A stretch of 64,000 nucleotides of DNA. Source: Archangium sp. GTDB taxonomy: Bacteria > Myxococcota > Myxococcia > Myxococcales > Myxococcaceae. The position numbers and the translations under genes were made by a program. The stretch spans positions 27,559 to 91,558 of the forward strand of contig JALHMW010000002.1 in the NCBI GenBank assembly GCA_022843845.1, given 5' to 3'. Of the stretch, positions 7,697 through 15,588 are shown one piece after another (within the stretch, counting starts at the first letter, position 1; each line of letters begins with the position of its first letter). The notes beneath the pieces are model-generated. The model worked only from the letters and a program-made list of their open reading frames with translations. It did not search any database and was not told where the DNA came from.

Positions 7697-8839
7697 TCAG
7701 TCGACGAAGCGCGTCACCGGCACCAGCCGCACGAGCGCCTTCACGACGGCGTCGAGCTCGGCGGCGGTGGTCGTTCGACCCAGAGACAGTCGGAGCGACG
7801 ACTGCGCCTCTGCTGCCGTCAGCCCCATCGACGTGAGCACGTGCGACGGCGTGAGTGAGCCTGACGCACAGGCAGCGCCGGTCGACACGCAGATGCCCTC
7901 GAGATCGAGCGCGACGAGCAACCCTTCGCCGTCGACGCCCGGAAAGCAGAGGTTGCTGGTGTTGGCGACGCGCGACGCGGTCTTCCCTGCGATGCGGGTG
8001 CCCGGCAACGCCGAGAGGAGCCTGTCCTCGAGCTCGTCCCGAAGCGCGGTGAGGCGCGTGCTCTCGACCTCCTGTGACGCGAGCGCGGCGTCGAGGGCGA
8101 GCACCAGGCCTTCGGCCAGCGCGACGCTCTGGGTGCCGCCCCGGCGCCCGTTCTCCTGGTGGCCTGGGACGAGCGGGGCCACGTCGACCTGCCGTCGGTT
8201 GATCAGCACGCCCACGCCCGCGGGGCCGCCCAGCTTGTGGGCCGAGAACGAGAGCAGATCAGCCGGCACCTCGCGGAGCGTCGCTGGCACCTTGCCGATC
8301 GCCTGCACGGCGTCGGTGTGAAAGACGATGCCGCGCTCGACGCACGCCCGGGAGACGGCCTCGACGGGCTGCCGCACGCCGGTCTCGTTGTTCACCCACA
8401 TCAGCGAACACAGGGCGACGTCATCGGTGAGCGCGTCGAGCATCGCCTGCGCCGACACCGCGCCGCTCGAATCGGGAGCAACCCGCACAACGCGGCCGCC
8501 CAACTGCTCGACCCGCTTCGCAGCGCCGAGCACGCAGGGGTGCTCGAGGCTCGAGGTGACGAAGGCGCGCCGCTCGGGCCGTTCGCGCGCGGTGAAGCCA
8601 CCGATGATCGCGAGCGCTGCGGCTTCGCTCCCTGAGCCGGTGAAGACGATCTCTCGCGGGCTCGCAGCCCCGAAGGCGTGGGCCACCCGTGCTCTCGCGG
8701 CATCGAGGCGTTTCCTCGCCGCGCGCCCCACCTGGTGCACCGACGACGGGTTGCCGGCCGTCTCAGCGAAGGCGCGGGAGAGATGATCGGCGACCGCGGG
8801 CAGCAGCGGGGCCCCGGCGTTGAAGTCGAGGAGGATCAC
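7697..8839 (-). CDS. Cysteine desulfurase, class V aminotransferase (NifS/IscS-like)
   Basis: PLP enzyme that removes sulfur from cysteine as a persulfide for Fe-S clusters, tRNA thiolation or selenium metabolism. 380 aa, full length. Visible: H100 in LEHP, VNNETG, HTDAVQAIGK, the PLP lysine in SFSAHKLGGP (K202), RRGGTQ, and the active-site Cys in GAACASG (C324). The N-terminus reads LLDFNAGAPL in place of the common LDNNATT. Start GTG overlaps the upstream DHH gene stop (GTGA), so the two are coupled. Whether it serves Fe-S assembly or selenium supply is not decidable; a selenocysteine tRNA lies upstream on the same strand. Confidence 0.88.
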   Translation of the reverse strand: MILLDFNAGAPLLPAVADHLSRAFAETAGNPSSVHQVGRAARKRLDAARARVAHAFGAASPREIVFTGSGSEAAALAIIGGFTARERPERRAFVTSSLEHPCVLGAAKRVEQLGGRVVRVAPDSSGAVSAQAMLDALTDDVALCSLMWVNNETGVRQPVEAVSRACVERGIVFHTDAVQAIGKVPATLREVPADLLSFSAHKLGGPAGVGVLINRRQVDVAPLVPGHQENGRRGGTQSVALAEGLVLALDAALASQEVESTRLTALRDELEDRLLSALPGTRIAGKTASRVANTSNLCFPGVDGEGLLVALDLEGICVSTGAACASGSLTPSHVLTSMGLTAAEAQSSLRLSLGRTTTAAELDAVVKALVRLVPVTRFVD

Positions 8840-9903
8840 GTCTCGTCCGAGAGGAGCGACACGCCACGCTCACCCTCGACGCCGAACGCGGCCTTGAACC
8901 GGCGAACGACTTCGCGCTTCAACTCGGCCCGGTTCGCCCGCTTGCCGACCAGCGGCAGCCGCGCGCCCGCCATGCTGCCATGCCCACCCGCCGAGCCGCC
9001 GAGCCCTTCGCACACCTCACGAATGAGCCGGCCCGCGTTCATGCGGCGATCGGAGCACCGCAGCGACAGGTACAGCTGGCTCCGGAAGCTGCCCGACGCG
9101 AGCGACCACTTCGCCTCTTCGAGGAACGACAACCGCTCGGCCACCTCGGCGACCATGTCGGGCGAGTACACCTCTCCGAGATCGGTGATCACCGCGCCCG
9201 TGAAGAGGCGGGCCTTCTCGATCGCCGCGTGGAACAGGCGGAAGTACCGGAGCGGCAGCTGCGGGTGTTCGATCTCGGCCAGCAGGTTGCGGTCGATGCG
9301 CGGGAACAGCCACAGGTAGCAGTCGACATCGGGCTCGCGGGTCTGCCGCTCGAGGTCGCGCGTGTCGGCCTTGATGCCGTAGTAGAGCGCCGTCGCCAGC
9401 TCGGGCATCGGCTCGATGCGCGCCGCCCGCACGTACTCCGTGAGCAGGGTCGAGGTCGCGCCGTAGAAGTTCGAGCCGAGATCGGCGAACGGGTTCACCA
9501 CGCCGTCGTCGCGGGTGGGGTGGTGATCGATCACGATGTCGGCCGTCACGCCCTCGGGCAGCGAGTGGTTCTTCACCGACTGCTGCGTGTCGACGAGCGC
9601 GAACAGATCGTACTGGCTCGGGTCGACCTGCGAGATGGGGAGGACCGGCAGCTTCAGCACACGCACGAACGCCGAGTTCTCGGCCCGGCCGATGATGCCG
9701 CCGTAGGCGACGTCGGTGGGAATGCCCAGCCGCGAGTGGAGCACGGTGGCCAACGCTACCGCCGACGCCATCGAGTCGGGGTCGGGGTTGTCGTGGGTCA
9801 GCACCAGGCCGCGCTTGCGGTGCTTGAAGAGCTTGCGCAGCCGCTCCACCTTCGCCTTGGCGCTGAGGCTCGAGACCGTCAAGGCGCTGACTGGAGAACG
9901 CAC
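8836..9903 (-). CDS. DHH-family phosphoesterase (DHH-DHHA1, NrnA-like)
   Basis: Manganese-dependent phosphoesterase; relatives degrade nanoRNA, pAp or cyclic dinucleotides. The DHH domain shows THDNPDPDSMAS, VDTQ and the signature IDHHPTRDD. The DHHA1 substrate-binding end shows GGSAGGHGSMAGARL. I chose GTG 9903 (355 aa) because GGAG lies eight bases upstream and it avoids overlapping the preceding gene; an earlier in-frame ATG at 9984 would add a basic non-conserved tail. It is coupled to the cysteine desulfurase downstream. The substrate cannot be read from the sequence. Confidence 0.82.
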   Translation of the reverse strand: MRSPVSALTVSSLSAKAKVERLRKLFKHRKRGLVLTHDNPDPDSMASAVALATVLHSRLGIPTDVAYGGIIGRAENSAFVRVLKLPVLPISQVDPSQYDLFALVDTQQSVKNHSLPEGVTADIVIDHHPTRDDGVVNPFADLGSNFYGATSTLLTEYVRAARIEPMPELATALYYGIKADTRDLERQTREPDVDCYLWLFPRIDRNLLAEIEHPQLPLRYFRLFHAAIEKARLFTGAVITDLGEVYSPDMVAEVAERLSFLEEAKWSLASGSFRSQLYLSLRCSDRRMNAGRLIREVCEGLGGSAGGHGSMAGARLPLVGKRANRAELKREVVRRFKAAFGVEGERGVSLLSDET

Positions 9904-9917
9904 CGCACGTGCTCCGG

Positions 9918-10742
9918 TCAGCGGTATGCGCGACCGAGATCGCGGAAGTACTTGAGGCCGTTGTCGAGGGAGTTCTCCATCCAATCCATCAGGGCCTTGG
10001 AGAAGACGATCGGCGAGCCGCGGAAGGTGTCGAAGTACTCTTTGCGATCGGTCGACGGGATGATCACCGGCAGCAGGCCGTTGCGGAGCAGGATGAAGTT
10101 CGAGAGGAACCGGCCGACCTTCCCGCTGCCCTCGGTGAACGGGAACACCTGGATGAAGCCGTGCTGCACGCGTGAGGCCTGCATGATCGGGTGCAGCTCG
10201 CGGAAGTCGGCGCTCGCCGTCCAGTCGATGAGCTTCTCGAGCGCCGGCTGGATCTTCGCGGGCTGAGAGATCTCGTGCACGTAGGTGCGGTGCAGAGGCA
10301 TGTCCTTGCGGAAGCCCTGCTTCTCACGCTCCTTGGCGAGCTCTTTCTCGGTGCGCTCACGACGCTCGGCCAGCGCGCGGGCCTGCTGCGCGTCGGGCGT
10401 GTTGCCGGTGACGAGATCGTGAATGCGCTTCACGTACGTCATGGTGAGGGCGGCGTTCTTCTTCGAGGTCTTCGCCTCTTCTTTGATGAAGTCGAGCGCG
10501 GCCTTGTGGTTGCGGATCTCCCAGACGATCGGGAGCAGGCTCGCCTCGGCCGCCACCGCGCCGGGGTGAAGTGCCGCCGACAGCTCGTGCACCTCGTACA
10601 CCGTTCCTTCGAGCGCGCTGTCGTGTCTCACCCACGACATCTCGAATCGGTCGAGGAAGTCCTGCACCTCCGGCCGCCGTTGGCCAAGGAGGTCTCTGAG
10701 TTGCCGCGTCTTGTCTTCGATCGACTGAAACCGCTCTTTCAC
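9918..10742 (-). CDS. Fic-fold protein with substituted catalytic motif
   Basis: 274 aa. Fic enzymes transfer AMP or other phosphate groups to hydroxyl side chains using HPFx(D/E)GNGRxxR. Here the loop reads FPFTEGSGKVGR (residues 200-211): the catalytic His is Phe (codon TTC at 10143-10145), Asn is Ser and the first Arg is Lys. HDSALEG near residue 40 resembles the S-S-x-I-E-G-N segment at the N-terminus of many Fic proteins. A Lys/Glu-rich helical insert lies around 120-145. GTG start, 274 aa. With the base missing it is probably a pseudoenzyme or has another activity. It lies between selC and the DHH gene on the same strand. Confidence 0.78.
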   Translation of the reverse strand: MKERFQSIEDKTRQLRDLLGQRRPEVQDFLDRFEMSWVRHDSALEGTVYEVHELSAALHPGAVAAEASLLPIVWEIRNHKAALDFIKEEAKTSKKNAALTMTYVKRIHDLVTGNTPDAQQARALAERRERTEKELAKEREKQGFRKDMPLHRTYVHEISQPAKIQPALEKLIDWTASADFRELHPIMQASRVQHGFIQVFPFTEGSGKVGRFLSNFILLRNGLLPVIIPSTDRKEYFDTFRGSPIVFSKALMDWMENSLDNGLKYFRDLGRAYR

Positions 10743-10866
10743 AGGGCGGCTCTTTACTCGGCTTCACGGCATTCGTCGACCGAAAACTACCAAACTTGAT
10801 GATTTTCTTGGGGAATTCGGCCATGTGCGGCGAGGTGGGAAGCCCTCGGAATCGCGCCTCGAGGCT

Positions 10867-10961
10867 CGGCGGAGCATGGGAATCGAACCCACCAGCCGAC
10901 GCTCGCGCGCCAACTCAACGGTTTTGAAGACCGCACCGTTCACCAGACCGGAAGCTCCGCC
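10867..10961 (-). tRNA. selC: tRNA-Sec (anticodon UCA)
   Basis: Ninety-five bases folding as a bacterial selenocysteine tRNA. It has an 8-base-pair acceptor stem (10954-10961 with 10868-10875), discriminator G (10867) and an extended D stem with a 4-base loop. The anticodon loop CTTCAAA carries UCA (10925-10927). The long variable arm is closed by about 8 pairs, and the T arm has the TTCGATT loop. CCA is not encoded. The UCA anticodon, 8-bp acceptor and long variable arm together exclude tRNA-Ser and tRNA-Leu. It implies selenocysteine insertion at UGA in this organism; selA, selB and selD are not in the window. Confidence 0.93.
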
Positions 10962-11024
10962 GCGGCGGTGCGTAGCACGAAGCCGGGCCCGCTCGAACAC
11001 GCGTTCGTTGCGGCGGCGTCGAGC

Positions 11025-12056
11025 CTAATCGAGGCCCCGTTCGTACAGCTCGTCTTCGTCGAGGCCCAGCAGGTGGCCGACCTCGTGGAGCACCGTGATG
11101 CGGATCTCTTCGAGCAGCTCGTCACGGCTGCGCGCAAACCGCTCGAGGTTGTTCTGGTACAGCGTGATGCGCGCGGTCTCGTGATCGGAGGCCTGCACCG
11201 GGCTGCGCTCGTCGATGGCCTGGCCGCGGAACACCCCGAGGATGAGCGGTGAGATGCCGCCTTCCTTCAGATCGTCGTCCGACGGAATGGGCTGCACGTC
11301 GATCACGCAGTTGTCGAGGTGCGGCTTCGCGTGGTCGGGGAGGGCGGCGATCGCCTCCTGCACCGCGCGATCGAACGCCTCGCCGTCGAGGTGCACGGCC
11401 GGAGGGAAATCGTCGGGCGCCAGCGCGGTGGCCTTCTCGAAGAAGGGCTTCGGGTCTTCTCCGCGACGCTCCGCGAGCAGGCCGAGGTAGTGATGAGCCC
11501 AGGGCTCGTCGGGGTATTCCTTCGCGAGCGTCTGGTACGCGCGCCGGGCTTCATCGAAGCGCGCGAGCTCGAAGAAGGCCTGGCCCTGCTCGAGCTGGGC
11601 CTCGGGGTGATGCGGGTCGACGTCGAGCGCCACGGCCAGGCTCTTGAGCGCGTCGGTGAAGTCTCCCAGCTGGTTGAGGGCCGTCGCGCGCAGCAGCTCG
11701 GACTCGAACAACAGCTCCTCGTCGCCACGAATGAGCGCCTCGCCTTCTTCCAGCAGCTCGAGGCCCTGCTCGATCAGCTCCCGATCGTCTTCGGCTTCCC
11801 GAACGAGCAGGTCGGCCTCGGCGAGGACCCACGCCGGGTTCTTCGGCTCGAGCTGGCGAAGGCGCTCGTAGGTGTCGACGGCCTCCTGGAGATCTCCCGC
11901 GGTGCGGTGCGCGACGGCCTTGAGATCGAGCGCGTCGACGTCGTCAGGCTCGTCTCGCAGCATCTCCTGCGCGATCTTCAGCGCGTCGTCGGCGTTGCCG
12001 GCCTCCAGCGCGTCTTCGGCACGTTCGATGAGCTGGGCGAAGCGGGCGTTGGGCAC
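11025..12056 (-). CDS. TPR protein with C-terminal zincin-like metallopeptidase domain
   Basis: 343 aa. Residues 1-210 are acidic TPR-like repeats (DALEAGNADDALKIAQEML; EEAVDTYERLRQLEPKNP-type units; HYLGLLAERRGEDPKPFFEKATAL). The C-terminal ~130 residues match the small zincin family (DUF1025/Zincin_1) with HEVGHLLGLDE (H324, E325, H328, D333) preceded by ITLYQNNLERFA. No signal peptide, so cytosolic. GTG start at 12056. It diverges from the response regulator with 58 bases between starts. The substrate is unknown and peptidase activity is not proven for this family. Confidence 0.8.
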   Translation of the reverse strand: MPNARFAQLIERAEDALEAGNADDALKIAQEMLRDEPDDVDALDLKAVAHRTAGDLQEAVDTYERLRQLEPKNPAWVLAEADLLVREAEDDRELIEQGLELLEEGEALIRGDEELLFESELLRATALNQLGDFTDALKSLAVALDVDPHHPEAQLEQGQAFFELARFDEARRAYQTLAKEYPDEPWAHHYLGLLAERRGEDPKPFFEKATALAPDDFPPAVHLDGEAFDRAVQEAIAALPDHAKPHLDNCVIDVQPIPSDDDLKEGGISPLILGVFRGQAIDERSPVQASDHETARITLYQNNLERFARSRDELLEEIRITVLHEVGHLLGLDEDELYERGLD

Positions 12057-12114
12057 ACGCCTTTGTCAGGGCGGCGCTATCGAAAGTCAATCGTGAGTGG
12101 TACACCCCGCCCCC

Positions 12115-12507
12115 ATGTCGGAGCCCGAAGCGCCGCCAGATCAACAGCGCTCGATTCTCGTCGTCGACGACGATGAGTCGACCCTGCAGATGATCGCGAC
12201 CTTCTTGCGGCGCCATGGCTACCGCACGGTCACGGCCGCCAACCCGATCCGCGCGCTCGAGATTCTGCAGACCGAGTCGTTTCACCTCGTGATCACCGAT
12301 CTCATGATGCCGCACGTCGATGGCATCGCCTTCACCCAGCAGATCCACGCCATGCCGAACCACGCGCACGTGCCCGTCATCTTGATCACGGCCTACGGGA
12401 ACGACGCGCTGACCGATCAGAGCATGCGCAAGGGCGTGGCGCTGACGTTGTCAAAGCCGCTCGAGCTGTCGAAGCTGCTCGATCTCGTCGGCTTCGCCAC
12501 CCACTAG
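12115..12507 (+). CDS. Single-domain response regulator (CheY-like receiver)
   Basis: 130 aa receiver domain with no output domain. The acidic pair is in VVDDDES, the phospho-acceptor Asp in VITDLMMP, the Thr/Ser position in LITAYG and the conserved Lys in LSKPLE. I start at ATG 12115; an in-frame GTG at 12097 is possible, and neither has a strong ribosome binding site. Such stand-alone receivers serve phosphorelay or chemosensory pathways; the partner kinase is not in the window. Divergent from the TPR/zincin gene. Confidence 0.85.
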   Translation: MSEPEAPPDQQRSILVVDDDESTLQMIATFLRRHGYRTVTAANPIRALEILQTESFHLVITDLMMPHVDGIAFTQQIHAMPNHAHVPVILITAYGNDALTDQSMRKGVALTLSKPLELSKLLDLVGFATH

Positions 12508-12541
12508 GGTCGGCGCCGCCTGGTGATCAGGCTTTCGTCGG

Positions 12542-12569
12542 TTGACTTTGAGCGTCGGCTCCTTAGGTT
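12542..12569 (+). promoter_or_regulatory. Vegetative-type promoter of groEL
   Basis: TTGACT at 12542-12547 and TAGGTT at 12564-12569, 16 bases apart, fit a housekeeping sigma promoter. The -10 box overlaps the left arm of the CIRCE operator, so HrcA binding would block it. Confidence 0.6.
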
Positions 12570-12594
12570 GGCGCTCGCTGCGTGCGAGTGCTAA
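12568..12594 (+). promoter_or_regulatory. CIRCE operator (HrcA binding site)
   Basis: TTGGCGCTC, 9 bases, GAGTGCTAA. The right arm is the exact CIRCE consensus and the left arm differs from TTAGCACTC at two positions. Its location between promoter and groEL is the usual one for HrcA-repressed heat-shock genes. Confidence 0.9.
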
Positions 12595-14286
<1,692 letters not shown>

Positions 14287-14313
14287 GTCGCCTGACTCAC
14301 TGATGTGAACGAA

Positions 14314-14350
14314 GCCCCGGTGCGCTCCTTCGATGGAGTCGCCGGGGTTT
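14314..14350 (+). terminator. groEL terminator
   Basis: GC-rich hairpin, CCCCGGTGCGCTCC pairing with GGAGTCGCCGGGG around a TTCGAT loop, followed by TTTCGTGTTT. Its inner sequence recurs in the rpsA terminator at 59928. Confidence 0.75.
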
Positions 14351-14403
14351 CGTGTTTGTCGAACCAGGTGCGCGATCGCGGCCCGGTGTGTACGAAGGGC
14401 GCC

Positions 14404-14838
14404 ATGCGTTCGACGATCGTGGCTTCCCTGGTGGTGTTGACGGGCTGTGGGCAGATGATGATGACGATGGCGGACGCGGGAGTCCCCGAGCTGACGTGCG
14501 ACCCGGCCGTGACGACGCCGGTGACGCTCTCGGCGACCGTCCAGGCGCAGATCTTCGATAAGCAGTGCAAGAGCTGCCACAACGCGTTCGACGCCTCGAA
14601 CGGCGACTACAGCGACGCGGCGCGCACGGCGGCGGCGGTGGCGAAGAGCTCGAAGGTGGCGCCAGGCCTCAAGGTGCTCGAGCCCAACAACCTCGGCAAG
14701 AGCGTGTTGTGGCTGAAGCTCATCAATCGCAAGGGCCCCGCGGGTGAGGCGGTTGGCGGGGTGATGCCTCCCGGTGGAGCGCTGCCGGCCGATCAGCAGA
14801 AGCTGGTGAAGGACTGGATCTGCACCGGCGGGACCTGA
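14404..14838 (+). CDS. Lipoprotein with a c-type haem motif
   Basis: 144 aa. Signal peptide with lipobox VVLTGC, then a Met-rich stretch and a domain with one CxxCH (CKSCH), the covalent haem site. The end (LWLKLINRKGPAGEAVGGVMPPGG...VKDWICTGG) resembles haem domains found in planctomycete- and myxobacterium-type surface cytochromes; the Met in VMPPG is the likely sixth ligand. Start ATG 14404 places the signal peptide at the N-terminus. Probably a lipid-anchored electron carrier; partner unknown. Confidence 0.78.
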   Translation: MRSTIVASLVVLTGCGQMMMTMADAGVPELTCDPAVTTPVTLSATVQAQIFDKQCKSCHNAFDASNGDYSDAARTAAAVAKSSKVAPGLKVLEPNNLGKSVLWLKLINRKGPAGEAVGGVMPPGGALPADQQKLVKDWICTGGT

Positions 14839-14839
14839 G

Positions 14840-15509
14840 TCAGTCGTTCCACGCCTCACCAGCCTCGGCCACGCGAAGCAGCTCCAGAATGAGCGCCAGG
14901 CCGCGCTGCCGTCGCGGGTCGAGGTGTTCGAGGTGGTGGCCGACGAACTCGAGCGCCGCGCCTCGAGAGGGCGCTCGAACGAGGGCGTCCAACGACGCAT
15001 GGCGCCCAGCCCTTCCACTCGTCCCGGTGAGGCACGAGCGTCGGTCCGCTGCACGTCAGCTCGACGAAGACGCCTCCGGTCCAGTCGCCGTCAGGTCCTC
15101 CCGGAGGCATCGGCGGGCTTTCGAGGCGCGAGAGCAGGGCCCATCGCCCGGCAGGGTCGAGCGCGTACGTCATCGGCTCGCGACCTGTCTTCTTCACGCC
15201 ATCGACCTCGCGAAAGCTCACCCAGGGAGCCTGCGTCGTGGACGCTTCGGGCCACGAGACCGGGTCGGTGGTCAGCTGGAATGACTCCCCGAAGCCGACC
15301 ACCAGGGAACTCTCGGTGATCGTGACACGGGCCGGGACGAGCCCATGCGCGACGCCGAGGATGGCGAGGAACTCGAGACGTTGAGGTGTTGGGCCTCCCG
15401 GGCATCGGAGCCGAACCCGAGAATCGAGCGATGCGCCGACCGAAACCGCGCCGGCCGTTGCGCAGAGTACCACCAGCATGAGACCGATGACGCGACGTCG
15501 CGTGAGCAC
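14840..15509 (-). pseudogene. Exported hypothetical protein, apparently frameshifted
   Basis: From GTG 15509 the frame gives a signal peptide (VIGLMLVVLCATAGAVSVGA) and a normal-looking domain ending in HRDEWKGWAP. It then turns into Arg/Pro-rich sequence typical of a wrong frame. One base over, the frame reads sensibly (ASLDALVRAPSRGAALEF ... RVAEAGEAWND) to a TGA at 14840-14842. The total length of 670 bases is one more than a multiple of three, consistent with one extra base near 14998-15012. Either a real frameshift mutation or a sequencing/assembly error. Family not recognised. Confidence 0.5.
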
Positions 15510-15588
15510 GACCGCTCAACGACGACGCCGCGCGAGCATTCCCGGCCACGGGCGCTGCGCAGAAGCCCGCGCAGCCCACCGACTGCGG

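Noticed and set aside
10867..10961. The tRNA as a tRNA-Ser or tRNA-Leu
   Set aside because: The anticodon is UCA with an 8-bp acceptor stem and G discriminator. Ser UGA or Leu anticodons do not fit, and UCA would otherwise read the UGA stop.
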